This document shows, piece after piece, positions 52,646-62,247 of a stretch of DNA of 64,000 nt. Made by a program: the position numbers and the translations under genes. This DNA is from Palsa-360 sp963710315 (GTDB taxonomy: Bacteria; Acidobacteriota; Terriglobia; Acidiferrales; UBA7541). Location: contig CAVPZW010000006.1 of NCBI GenBank assembly GCA_963710315.1, positions 830,267 through 894,266 on the forward strand, written 5' to 3'. Positions within the stretch are counted from its first letter, which is position 1. Each line of letters begins with the position of its first letter. The notes beneath the pieces were generated by a model, which searched no databases, was not told where the DNA came from, and saw only the letters and a list, made by a program, of their open reading frames with translations.

Positions 52646-54745
52646 TCAGCGTCCGCCATCGTGGCTGAAATCGAACAACTCGAACAGGTCGCTAATCGCA
52701 GGACCGTTGACTGGCACGTATGGGTTTCCCCAATCTGCTTTGGGGTTGGGGAAATTGTCCCGGCTGCGCTTGGTGACAGGGTCGAGATTCCAGTTTCTCT
52801 CGATGAATTTGAGGATGGAGACGTGATCGGAATAGTCATGCGCGATGTGCCCACCCTTGGAATAGTGCGAAACCACGATCATCGGGATGCGCGTTCCGTC
52901 GCCGAAGAAGTCGAGCGGCTGAACGTAACCGGAATCGTAGTAACCACCGCCTTCATCGAAGGTGATGAAGATGGCCGTGTCTTTCGCGTAACCCGAAGCT
53001 TCCACCATGTCCACGATTTTCTTGGTGAAACCCTCGAAAAGATTGATCTTCGACGAATTCGGATGGCCATCCACGAACCCGCTGGGCTTGACGAAGGAAA
53101 CGGCGGGAAGAGTTCCTTCCTGGATGTCCGAGTAGAGGTTGATGGTGTCCTGGATGTGCGCGGTGCGGACAGCCGAGTTAGCCATGATGGATGTGTCGTA
53201 TTGGAACGGGTTGCAAATGTTGCAGTATTCGTCGGCGTTCGGTCCGTTTGCTCCCCAGTTGATCTGGTAGGGGTCCGGAAGATAGTTATTCCACTGATCT
53301 CCGTAATACTTCCACGAAACACTCTTATCGATCATCTCGTCACCGATACTCCGCAAAGAGGAGGGAGGAATCGTGAACACGTAGTTGGCCGGATTCTGGT
53401 CGGTGTACGCATTGCTGCCGTCACCGAAGTAGCCTGGGTTGTAATTATTTAACAGATAGTAGTGGCCCGCTTCGCAGTGCGGATCGATCGGCTTGGGGAG
53501 AGACTGGAGATAATTCACGATCGGGGCGACTCCAGGCTGGCTGAGGTCCGAGCAATTGCTGTAGGATCCGCCGCCGGAAACCGGTTCGGCAGAATAAGGC
53601 GGCGGATAGCCGGAGTTATAGCTATTGCCATAGCCGTCTTCGGTGTACCAGTTGTTGGTTCCGGGCGCGGGATTGGGGTTCTCAATTTCATCCACCGTGC
53701 CTGCGTCGGGCGTACCGCCCAAAACGAACTGATTGTGAGGTGGCGTCGCCGGATTGCCGTTCCCATCGCTGAACCAGGCCAAATCACCGTGGCCGAGCAT
53801 GATGTGATTTGGGCCGGTTCCGCCATTGACAGCCTGGTGGTAGTTATCGCTCATCGAATAACGATCGGCGAGGTATTTAAGGTATGGAGCATCGCCCTGT
53901 TGGACGTTGTAGAAGCCCATGGAGGTCAACCCCTCACCTGTTGTTCTCGCGGTGGGCGAAAATTCGGTGCTGAAGTTCGACGGCTGTGCCGCGCCATTCG
54001 CTCCAGCTCCAACTGTCACTTCCACCCATGGAAACAAACGGGCATTGCAACCGGAAGGATTTTCCCAGCTTGCACGGTCCGCACTGCAATCCAGTTGTTG
54101 CCACATCTGGTAGAAGCGATGGACCGGGCTTGCGGCGTAGTCGTTGTAAAGAAAAGTTGTTCCGTTGGTCAACTGAAATGGACCTGGCGGCAGCAAATTT
54201 ACATTTGTAATTCGCGTGTCCGGGGTGTAAGACGTCAGGCCGGTGCCTCCAGAAATCAGATATTGATAGTAATCTGCCGGCAACCCGTTTTCAGTTTGTT
54301 CGGCAAGCGTCAAGCTGTCGCCGGAAATATAGGAGTCCTTGGGACCGCCCACGAGCGGCGCCGGCAGGACTTTGTTCGGAAACGGAACTTTGTCCGGGCT
54401 CAACAGGAACGCATCGGGGGCCTGATCCACGGCGGCTTTCTGCTCTGCCTTGTGGAAGTTCGGGCCGGGTGTGCCGTCCGCGTTTACAATCCCTTCCGAA
54501 AGCAGGTTCAAGACTTTTTCCCCATCCTTCGGTTTATACGTGGCAAAAACGTGGTCGAAGCTGCGGTTTTCACCGATGATCACGATGACATGCTTGATGG
54601 GCGTGCGAGTGTCGCTGCCCTTGTGTTCGTTTTGCGGTGCGGCGCCGGCCAAAGACGCGCCGATCGTGAACTGAAAAAGCGCGATGGACGTGAGCCCGGC
54701 GCGCAAATAATGTAGCGTTTTCGATGCAACTTTTCGGCTGGACAT
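52646..54745 (-). CDS. Phospholipase C / acid-phosphatase-type phosphoesterase
   Basis: The 699-residue secreted protein has a signal segment (LTSIALFQFTIGASLAGAA), the family's metal/nucleophile motif HVIVIIGENRSFDHVFATY, and later NGGTGPNHIMLGHGD, FVKPSGFVDGHPNSSK, IFITFDEGGGYYD and HDYSDHVSILKFIERNWNL. These match the bacterial phosphoesterase (phospholipase C, AcpA) family. A phosphate or phospholipid substrate is likely in the periplasm or outside. GGAGGGTG precedes the ATG. Confidence 0.9.
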   Translation of the reverse strand: MSSRKVASKTLHYLRAGLTSIALFQFTIGASLAGAAPQNEHKGSDTRTPIKHVIVIIGENRSFDHVFATYKPKDGEKVLNLLSEGIVNADGTPGPNFHKAEQKAAVDQAPDAFLLSPDKVPFPNKVLPAPLVGGPKDSYISGDSLTLAEQTENGLPADYYQYLISGGTGLTSYTPDTRITNVNLLPPGPFQLTNGTTFLYNDYAASPVHRFYQMWQQLDCSADRASWENPSGCNARLFPWVEVTVGAGANGAAQPSNFSTEFSPTARTTGEGLTSMGFYNVQQGDAPYLKYLADRYSMSDNYHQAVNGGTGPNHIMLGHGDLAWFSDGNGNPATPPHNQFVLGGTPDAGTVDEIENPNPAPGTNNWYTEDGYGNSYNSGYPPPYSAEPVSGGGSYSNCSDLSQPGVAPIVNYLQSLPKPIDPHCEAGHYYLLNNYNPGYFGDGSNAYTDQNPANYVFTIPPSSLRSIGDEMIDKSVSWKYYGDQWNNYLPDPYQINWGANGPNADEYCNICNPFQYDTSIMANSAVRTAHIQDTINLYSDIQEGTLPAVSFVKPSGFVDGHPNSSKINLFEGFTKKIVDMVEASGYAKDTAIFITFDEGGGYYDSGYVQPLDFFGDGTRIPMIVVSHYSKGGHIAHDYSDHVSILKFIERNWNLDPVTKRSRDNFPNPKADWGNPYVPVNGPAISDLFELFDFSHDGGR

Positions 54746-55049
54746 TCACCCTCCTATTTTCTCTTTTGAAATTCCTACCCGAGCGGAGAGTAATAGCCCT
54801 CGCATGTTGCAATTGCGTTGCTGGAGGTTCAACAGGAGAAGAATTCAAAGTACTAGACCCTCACCGGGTTTGTTTTGGATTGAATGAGGCGGCGATGGTT
54901 TAGCGACGACGATCGAGTTCAAGAAGATGAAATTTCAGTTGGGAGGATATTGGGGCCCTTTTCGAAATTCCCAGCAGGAAGTATTGCCGTGCCAAGAATG
55001 ATTCAGCGGACTTGCACTAAAAGTTCAGCGAGCTTGCGCGGCGCAAGAA
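54746..55049. other. Intergenic region, promoter of the phosphoesterase gene
   Basis: 304 bp with no gene or operator seen. It separates the phosphoesterase start from the end of the multicopper oxidase gene on the same strand. Confidence 0.5.
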
Positions 55050-56846
55050 TTAATTCCTGCCGGCGGTGTCGGCTCCCAAATGTACGGTCCCCATGTCCGA
55101 AGGGACAATTTTGGCTGTCTCCGCCGGATCCACGCGGATCAGACCCATCATTCCGCCGTCCTCATGCTCCAAGAGATGGCAATGATATACAAACGTTCCG
55201 ACGGTATTCGGATCGCGAAAATCCATCCGCAATCGAATGCTGGGATATGTGAGCGCTTTGCCGGTATTGTAAGGGACGTTGACGGTGTCCCGGAGAAACG
55301 GCTCATTTACCGGTTTTCCGAGGTAATCGAGCAGCATAAAGTGCATTTGATGAATGTGGAAAGCGTGCAATTCATTCGATCGATTCTCGATAATCCAATC
55401 TTCCACGGTACCCTGCTTGGCGACAATGTTGGGCATGGCTGAATGCGGATCGAACGGCGCGGGCGTTTGCCCGTCCACGGTGATGTAAAATTCGGTGGCG
55501 CTGTTGGGGTTGTTTGGGTCGAGTAGTCTCTCGGAAAAATATAGCCGCCGCGTACGCTCGGGCGTCACATTCCCTAGCCATGGGAGACCTGGTGAAGGGA
55601 GCCGCTCCGGCGAGGCGATCAGCCTTGAGCGCGGCTCCGGTGCATCCTCTGAAACGGAAATCGCTGCAATTGCACGGTTGGGGTCGTTTTCGCCGCCGGG
55701 TCCCGTGTCCACGCTTCGCGTCACGAGAAGTCCCGTACCGCCCAGAGGAGGCCCCGTCAGAATGAATTCCACGCGCGCCCCAGGCGGCACTCCAAGGTGG
55801 GTTTGGCTGTCAACTAAATCTCCCAATGTTCCGTTCTCGTTCAGGGGCACCCCGTCCAGGGCCACGAGTCCCAGCTGCTGCGGCACTCGATTGAATAGGA
55901 CCTCCAAATTAAGGTACGTAATGGCCGAGGCGTTCAACACACGCCACAATTGGCGTTCCCCCGGCCTCATCTTGATAACAGCAGGCGGATAATCCGGATA
56001 AGGCACCGGAACAAAATTGATGGAGAGGTCTTTTGCCGGCCGGCCAAAACCTGTGCCTGTGTTGACAGCGTCGCCATCGTGATCGAGAAGCATTGGCGGC
56101 AGCCTGGGTTCCGATTTCGAGGGTGCAGCGTTTGGGTTCACCAAATCCTGGTCGCGGATTACCAGCACCCGCTCCGGCAATCCCGCCACTTCCTTATTTG
56201 CGCGCTCGATTCCTTCAACGATGAGCGCCCCGGACGCTCCACCCAAAACCTGCGCTTTCGTGAAGCCATGTATGTGCGGGTGGTACCAATACAGGCCCGG
56301 CGGCTCATTTGCCGGAATTCGAAAACGGTATTCGAACGGCGGATCGTTGGGACCAATCGATGTCTTCAGAACATCGTCCTGGTGGCACACCGGGGGAATG
56401 GTCAGGCCATGAAAATGAAGATTGGTGGACGCGGAAGTCATGGAGCCCGCCGCGCAGTCATCCTCATTTTCCTTGCCGCTCATGTGAGCGTCATTCATGT
56501 GGGCATGAAGATGGTTTGCGGGGGCGGCTGTGGGACCAGATTCCGTTAAATTGTTTTTCAAACGCAGGATCAGCAGATCGCCCGGGTTCAATCGTAAATT
56601 GGGCGCTTGGTTGCCTTGCCCATCGATGTAGCAGTACCGAGTTGAGCCGTCCGCCTCGACGTGATTGTGAATCGTCAGATCGACTTTCAAAACGCCGTTC
56701 CGGCTACGCAAATCCTGCGGTTCCGGGAGGGCGCTTCCAGCCGATGGCCGCTGGCAAGGGTTGCTCGCCACATCTTGGGCCCGGAGAACTCCATGCCATT
56801 GCAAAAACATTACGCTAGCAAACGCGAATATGATCCGCTTCTTCAC
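55050..56846 (-). CDS. Multicopper oxidase
   Basis: In this 598-residue protein the four copper-binding motifs are complete: NLHFHGLTIPP, WYHPHIHG, HAFHIHQMHFML and FVYHCHLLEHEDGGMMG (type 1/2/3 centres, axial Met). A His-rich segment HLHAHMNDAHMSGKENEDD near residues 115-135 is unusual and may bind metal. A signal peptide (KKRIIFAFASVMFLQW) follows GTG 56846; TTG 56864 is the alternative. It oxidises phenolics or metal ions with O2 in the periplasm. Confidence 0.92.
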   Translation of the reverse strand: MKKRIIFAFASVMFLQWHGVLRAQDVASNPCQRPSAGSALPEPQDLRSRNGVLKVDLTIHNHVEADGSTRYCYIDGQGNQAPNLRLNPGDLLILRLKNNLTESGPTAAPANHLHAHMNDAHMSGKENEDDCAAGSMTSASTNLHFHGLTIPPVCHQDDVLKTSIGPNDPPFEYRFRIPANEPPGLYWYHPHIHGFTKAQVLGGASGALIVEGIERANKEVAGLPERVLVIRDQDLVNPNAAPSKSEPRLPPMLLDHDGDAVNTGTGFGRPAKDLSINFVPVPYPDYPPAVIKMRPGERQLWRVLNASAITYLNLEVLFNRVPQQLGLVALDGVPLNENGTLGDLVDSQTHLGVPPGARVEFILTGPPLGGTGLLVTRSVDTGPGGENDPNRAIAAISVSEDAPEPRSRLIASPERLPSPGLPWLGNVTPERTRRLYFSERLLDPNNPNSATEFYITVDGQTPAPFDPHSAMPNIVAKQGTVEDWIIENRSNELHAFHIHQMHFMLLDYLGKPVNEPFLRDTVNVPYNTGKALTYPSIRLRMDFRDPNTVGTFVYHCHLLEHEDGGMMGLIRVDPAETAKIVPSDMGTVHLGADTAGRN

Positions 56847-57015
56847 CGTGGAGCCAGCTTCCAAGCTTCGCGTTTATTGGCATTCTGCGTCGCCGATTGG
56901 GATTGAACTTGCAGCTTTTCTCAGTCAAATCAATCCAGCATGAATACAGTCTTACGCAATTGTTAATTTGAATTCTGTCCGGCGCCGACTTAAGTGTGGG
57001 AATTTTGCGGTTCCG

Positions 57016-58590
57016 TCAGCCGCGACCTGCCCGTGGCGCGACAGGAATCATTCGTCCTTTTTCGAGCGTGAAGGAACTTCCCCGCCATTCGATGCGGTTC
57101 ATTGCGAAGCTGGCCAGCCATACGAAAAACGAAAAGAAATCGCGCACGGGCAGCAGCCAAATTCGCCGGCGCAGAACAGGATCGTTCAATCCCCATGCGC
57201 CAACTGTCCATGCCATCGCAAATCTCAATAGCAAGTAGGCGCCAAGATACGCCGAAGAAATGGCCGTGGATGGCGCAACGCACGCAGCGGCAATCGCCCA
57301 GGGGAGCCCGTGCGTGAAGAGCATGCCGAAATGCCCTCCCGGGCGAATGTTGCGGATGCCGATGGCCCAGCGCAATTCGTGCCGCAGGTATGCGCCAAGC
57401 GTCTGCGAGGGAAATGCCATCCAGACCGGCTCGGGAAGCAACTCGATTCGGTAGCCGCGGGCGGCGATGCGATGGCCGAGCTCGTAATCGTCGGAGTGCA
57501 GGTCTGCCATGGCCTGGAAGCCGCCGATTTCGGCGAGCCGCTCTTTGGTCGTAGCCATGGTCGAGCCCATCATGAATTTCAGGCCTTCGAGTTCGCGCGC
57601 CACGAGCGCCGCGCCGCAAAATGCAGCAGAGGAACCCACGCAGTCCATGGCGGCGACGAATTGCAAGTTGTCCCGCCCGCGATACAGCGCGGTGACTCCG
57701 CCGACGCCTGGATCGCGAAACATTCGCGCAACGCTTCGCAGATATCCAGGATCGACTCGCACATCGCTATCGGTGATGACCAGCAAATCGTGGCGCGCCT
57801 CGCGCACCAGCCGGCAAAGATTTGAAACTTTAATATTTGGGCCCAGCCGCTCCTCCACCACAATCAGGCGGATCGGCCGCTCTGGAAAATCCACCATCAG
57901 CCTTTGCACAACGGCAACGGCCGGATCCTGGGGATCGTTCACGGCAAATAGAATTTCAAATTCCGGATAGTCCTGGCGGCAAAAACTGGCGAAGTTTTCA
58001 TACGCGTCGGGATCGAGGCCGCGCACCGGCTTCAACACGCTGGCTGCGGGCAACTCATCTTTCGCGGGCGGCGCTTGGCCTGCCTGGCGATGCGCCACTC
58101 GGAAAAATCGCCATGCGGAATATATTCCCACGAGGTAGTAAAACAACGGGCCCAAGGCCAACGCCAGAATCGCCCAGCGGACCATCGAGATCGTGGAAAT
58201 GGACTGAAGCGACGCGGGCACTTCATCCACCCAGGCCATGCCCACACCGAGGCAAATCAGGGAAATTCCCGCCCAGCGCGTCCCATTCAACTGCTCGCCC
58301 AAAAATATTTTCGCGCCGATCGCTCCGGCCACGTATGCAAGCGATGTGGCGGGAATCACAAAACTGACGGGAAACCAGGACAACATCGTTAGAAACGCAA
58401 AGAAGGACGCCGCCATCAGCAGCACGGCAAACCACAGCCAGCCCACGCGCAGGGCGCGCAAGACGAACGCGGCAATGGCGCGCGGGCGGAAGTCATGGAC
58501 CTCGCCCAACAGCTTCATGGCGTGCGTCAGGCAAATTTCTCCGCCCGTGCCGGTCAAGACCACGAAGATGAGGATGGACGCGGTGCGCAT
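57016..58590 (-). CDS. hpnI: Fusion of half DMT (EamA-like) transporter domain and HpnI-type ceramide-glucosyltransferase-like enzyme
   Basis: In this 524-residue protein, residues about 1-130 are four membrane helices of EamA/SMR type (ICLTHAMKLLGEVHDFRPRA, IPATSLAYVAGAIGAKIFLG, GTRWAGISLICLGVGMAWVD). Residues about 145-524 form HpnI: ASVLKPVRGLDPDAYENFAS, DSDVRVDPGYLRSVARMFRD, DDYELGHRIAARGYRIELLP (D..H/R-x2-RW type QxxRW: RHELRWAIGIR) and a membrane tail. HpnI adds GlcNAc in ribosylhopane-type hopanoid synthesis. A second half transporter is encoded 1 bp upstream. The fusion is unusual, as HpnI normally is about 380 residues. Confidence 0.87.
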   Translation of the reverse strand: MRTASILIFVVLTGTGGEICLTHAMKLLGEVHDFRPRAIAAFVLRALRVGWLWFAVLLMAASFFAFLTMLSWFPVSFVIPATSLAYVAGAIGAKIFLGEQLNGTRWAGISLICLGVGMAWVDEVPASLQSISTISMVRWAILALALGPLFYYLVGIYSAWRFFRVAHRQAGQAPPAKDELPAASVLKPVRGLDPDAYENFASFCRQDYPEFEILFAVNDPQDPAVAVVQRLMVDFPERPIRLIVVEERLGPNIKVSNLCRLVREARHDLLVITDSDVRVDPGYLRSVARMFRDPGVGGVTALYRGRDNLQFVAAMDCVGSSAAFCGAALVARELEGLKFMMGSTMATTKERLAEIGGFQAMADLHSDDYELGHRIAARGYRIELLPEPVWMAFPSQTLGAYLRHELRWAIGIRNIRPGGHFGMLFTHGLPWAIAAACVAPSTAISSAYLGAYLLLRFAMAWTVGAWGLNDPVLRRRIWLLPVRDFFSFFVWLASFAMNRIEWRGSSFTLEKGRMIPVAPRAGRG

Positions 58591-58591
58591 G

Positions 58592-59029
58592 TCAGGCCGT
58601 CGTTCCCGGAACGTTTCCCTGAGGCGTGGTGCGATGCGGCGTGCGGTTGATCAGCACGACGCCGAGAACGATCAGAACAATCCCAATCCAGCGCGCAGTG
58701 GAAACCTGTTCGTGCAAGAACAGATATCCGAGCAGCGGGACGAGCGCGTAGGCAATCGCGGAAAACGGCATCACGAAACTGTAGTCGGCCCAGGAGAGCA
58801 CGAGCATGTGGCACACCATGAAGCCCAGCATCATCGCGATGCCTATCCAGATTGGCCCGCTCGTCAAAACACGCGTAGCGCCTGAAATCAGCGAAGCAAA
58901 GTGAGAAATGTCCAGATCTCCCGCTTCCTTCATACCCTTGCCCAGAAGCGTATTTCCCACCGACCCGAGCAAGACGAGCAGGAAAAGCAGCACGTATGTT
59001 TTGGTTTTGTGAGTTTTTGGAGCGGTCAT
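58592..59029 (-). CDS. Four-helix EamA/SMR-like half transporter
   Basis: A 145-residue protein with four membrane helices (VLLFLLVLLGSVGNTLLGKG, WIGIAMMLGFMVCHMLVLSW, VMPFSAIAYALVPLLGYLFL, WIGIVLIVLGVVLI). It resembles half DMT proteins such as ArnE/ArnF. The stop and the next start are one base apart, so it is tightly coupled to the hpnI fusion, whose N-terminus supplies the second half. Together they could make an 8-helix flippase for a glycosylated or lipid-linked hopanoid intermediate. Confidence 0.82.
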   Translation of the reverse strand: MTAPKTHKTKTYVLLFLLVLLGSVGNTLLGKGMKEAGDLDISHFASLISGATRVLTSGPIWIGIAMMLGFMVCHMLVLSWADYSFVMPFSAIAYALVPLLGYLFLHEQVSTARWIGIVLIVLGVVLINRTPHRTTPQGNVPGTTA

Positions 59030-59148
59030 CGAAGAGGAAGTTATTGTGGCATAGGCTTCAGCCTGTGGGTTTTGGTTTCTGCAACCTTGATGATTGCGCC
59101 AACCAACCCCCGCAGTCCGCCGCGGCGGACCGCGCCACTAAATTCAGT

Positions 59149-60633
59149 CTAGTCCCCGGCGCCTGAAGGACTGGCCGCGGCGGATTGCGCCATTTCGCGC
59201 GCCGTTTCCTTGCGCTCGTGCAGGAACTTGAAAAATTCCACGCCTTCGCGAGCCCGGCGCTTCATCACTTCCGGATCGCGCAACATTCCGCCGAACAACG
59301 AGAACATCTTTCGCGGGCGGAAATAGAATTTCCTGTAAAGCTCTTCCACGGAATTGAAAATAATGGCCGAACTGAGCTTCGGATAGTTCATGCGCCGCCG
59401 TTTGGATTCCATGCGTATCCACGAGTTCCCCGGTTTGGATTTGAAGCCAGCCCTGCTCCTGGGCCTGCCGGTACAATTCCGTGCCCGGATAGGGCGCGGC
59501 CAGCGAAACCTGAATAGTTTCGGGATCGATATCGCAGGCAAATCGAATGGTCTGCTGAATCGTTTCCGTGCGTCTCGCCCGGCAGCCCCAGAATGAACGT
59601 TCCGTGAATCTTGATACCGAGGTCGCGCGCATTGCGTGAAAATTCCCGAGCGATATCGATGCGAACGCCCTTCTTGATATTGATCAGAATCTGATCGTTC
59701 CCGGATTCGTAGCCGACCAAAAGCAGCCGCAGGCCGTTGTCCTTCATGATTTCCAGCGTCTTGCGCGGCACGTTGGCCTTGGCGTTGCACGACCAGGTCA
59801 TTCCCAGCTTGCCCAGTTCCCGGGCAATTTCCTCTGCGCGCGGCAAATCGTCGGTAAACGTGTCGTCGTCAAAAAAGAATTCGCGCACCTGCGGGAAATG
59901 TTTCTTCGCCAGCGCCATTTCAGCGGCCACATTTTTCGGCGCTGCGCGTGCGATAGCGATGCCCGCCCAGCGTCTGCGGCCAAAGGCAGAACGTGCATTT
60001 GGAGCGGCAACCGCGTCCGGTATACAGCGAAACGTAGGGATGCTGCAGGTAGCCGATAAAATAGTTTTCAATCTTGAGATCGCGTTTGTAAACGTCCACC
60101 ACAAAGGGCAGATCGTCCATATTTTCAATCGTTGGGCGGGGAGGAGTAAGCGTGACGCGACCATTGTCGCGATACGCAATGCCGCCAACATCCTTGAGCG
60201 GCTTGCGCGCGGCAATTTCCGCGCAAACGTAATCGAATTCGCCGAGCGAAACCCAATCCACAGCCGGCGCCCCATTCATGGATTGCAAGGGCAGAACGCC
60301 CACGTGCGCGCCAACCATGCCGATCATGATGTTCGGATTAATTTCCTTGAGGTGCGCGGCAAATTTGGCGTCATTCGGGAACGACGGCGTGCTGGTATGC
60401 AGCACGGCCAACTCATAATCTTTCGCCAGCGGCGCGACCTGATCGACCGTAAGTCCGTCGGGCGGCGCGTCAATCAGGCGGCTGCCCGGGACCATGGCGG
60501 CGGGTTGCGCCAGCCAGGTGGGATACCAAAACGATTTGATCTCGCGACGCGCCTGATAGCGCGCGCCAGCCCCGCCGTCAAAGCCTTCATAGCTGGGCGG
60601 ATTCAGAAACAGTGTTTTCATGACTTCCGGCAT
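59149..60633 (-). CDS. hpnJ: Hopanoid-biosynthesis radical SAM protein HpnJ, three frameshifts
   Basis: The N-terminal B12-binding-like domain (VMKTLFLNPPSYEGFDGGAG, HTSTPSFPNDAKFAAHLKE) is followed by the radical SAM cluster CRSKCTFCLWPQTLGG. A +1 shift near 59935 moves the frame to NVAAEMALAKKHFPQVREFF; another near 59570 gives ETIQQTIRFACDIDPETIQV; another near 59400 gives MNYPKLSSAIIFNSVEELYR to the stop at 59149. The total length of about 490 is normal. HpnJ contracts the ribose side chain of bacteriohopane to the cyclitol ether type. It lies 119 bp upstream of the half transporter. Confidence 0.85.
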
Positions 60634-60796
60634 TTGATTCTTCCCCTGACGCGGACTTCCTTAGCAATTGCCAATTCCCTGAGGCTAATATCTTACCTGA
60701 AACCCAGCCAGCCCCGGAACAAAACTCCGGGAGTGGTGTTGTCTTAAACCGAAAATTCCAATATGCGCGTAAGTAGCAGAAACTAGAGTGCCTTTG

Positions 60797-62149
60797 CTAT
60801 TGCAACACCTGCTCCAATTGCCCGGTGGTGTGCAAAAGTTCAAGCTGGGCCTGCTGCCGCGAATAGTTGGCGTCCAGGAATGCCAGCCACTTGTCATTTT
60901 CCTCGATGTGCGCGGCTTCCAGGTCTTTCAAGCTGCCTCGCCCCTCGTCAAACTGCGCCTGCAATACGCGCACATTCTCCTGCGCCAGCTGCAACTCCAG
61001 CCGCGCCACTTCCCCGCCCAGTTCCGCCTCGCGAACCACTCGAGCCTTGCGGCGAACATCCAATGAAAGTTCGTTGCGCTTTTTCTGCAGCGCAAGGTTG
61101 GCGGCGTTGAAATCCGCCCGCGCAAACGCCACTGCGGAAGAAGTGCGCGATGCAAAAATCGGGATCTGCACTTGGACTCCGAAAATAACGTTGTTGCGCT
61201 GAAACTTGCTGAAAAAATCGGTGTAATTATTGATCTTGCTCAGCACATTGTACTGGCCCGTCAGCGCAAACGAAGGCCAGCGCCCGCCCTGCTCGCCTTT
61301 GAGTTTGAATTCCCGCGCGCGCAACTCGGTTTGCGCCTGCTTCAACTCAATGTTGTTCAGCATGGCTTCGGAGACCACGTCTTTCGAGGCTTCCGCGGCC
61401 GCGCCGGGAATTTCCTCGGTGGACACCTCGATTTGCTCATCCGCCGGCAAACCCATCAAGTCGCGAAGCTCGCCAGTCAGGGAATCTTCGCGGTCTTCGA
61501 GCTGGGCAACTCGCTGCTCGATTCGCGCCGTGGTCAGTTGCGCGCGGATCACCTCGATGGGAAGCTCGCGTCCGGTGTCCGTGCGCTCTCGCGTGGCGTC
61601 CAGAATCCGCCCCGCGCTGGTGCGTTCGCTGTGCATGAGTTCCAGCGCGTGGCGCACTTTCGCCAATTCCAGATAGTCGAGCGCCGCCCGCGACATCACC
61701 GCGTCACGCACGTCATCGATCGAGAGGCGTTGCTCCTCGGCCCTCTGCTCAGCCGCGTGCTGTTCGCCTTTCAGCGGCGGATTGAAAATTTGCTGCGTGT
61801 AGGAAAGAGTGAAAATAGCAGGCGCTCCTCCACCTTCCAGCAGAGGAAATCCGCTGGTATAGGCCACGCCCGTTCCGGTATACAGGTTGGGAAGAAACAC
61901 GGAGCGCGCCAAGCCAATCTGGCGCTGCATCACGCCATATTGCAGCCGCGCCAGCGCCAGATCGCGGCTGTTGGCCACTGCCAGATTCACGGCTTCCTTC
62001 AGCGTCAGCTTGCGTGTCAGCGCCGTGTCCTGCGCGCGGCTCGTTCCAACGCCCGCCACTAGGAAGATCGTCAGCGCAGCCGCGCGCGCCGTAGCCGGCC
62101 ATGAACGTTGAATCCTTCCCTTCAATTTTTTCGCCCGACCCATTTTCAT
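60797..62149 (-). CDS. TolC-family outer-membrane efflux protein
   Basis: A 450-residue protein with a signal segment (RAAALTIFLVAGVGTSRAQ) and two TolC repeats with long helical coils: LTLKEAVNLAVANSRDLALA, IGLARSVFLPNLYTGTGVAY, FKLKGEQGGRWPSFALTGQY and ELSLDVRRKARVVREAELGG. It ends with helical QQAQLELLHTTGQLEQVL. It forms the outer channel of a tripartite pump; the MacB-like permease is 98 bp upstream. Confidence 0.93.
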   Translation of the reverse strand: MKMGRAKKLKGRIQRSWPATARAAALTIFLVAGVGTSRAQDTALTRKLTLKEAVNLAVANSRDLALARLQYGVMQRQIGLARSVFLPNLYTGTGVAYTSGFPLLEGGGAPAIFTLSYTQQIFNPPLKGEQHAAEQRAEEQRLSIDDVRDAVMSRAALDYLELAKVRHALELMHSERTSAGRILDATRERTDTGRELPIEVIRAQLTTARIEQRVAQLEDREDSLTGELRDLMGLPADEQIEVSTEEIPGAAAEASKDVVSEAMLNNIELKQAQTELRAREFKLKGEQGGRWPSFALTGQYNVLSKINNYTDFFSKFQRNNVIFGVQVQIPIFASRTSSAVAFARADFNAANLALQKKRNELSLDVRRKARVVREAELGGEVARLELQLAQENVRVLQAQFDEGRGSLKDLEAAHIEENDKWLAFLDANYSRQQAQLELLHTTGQLEQVLQ

Positions 62150-62247
62150 GCACCTGCCTTCCATCGGACTCGCGCCTGCATTCTTCGATGCCGGCAGTCA
62201 AGCCATCGTCGCTCACTAATGCCTTCGCCAAACGGACGGCGTATGGC

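Noticed and set aside
53462..54715. Long open frame (417 codons) antisense to the phosphoesterase gene
   Set aside because: The opposite strand encodes a clearly conserved secreted phosphoesterase; the antisense product has no recognisable motif and reflects codon bias.
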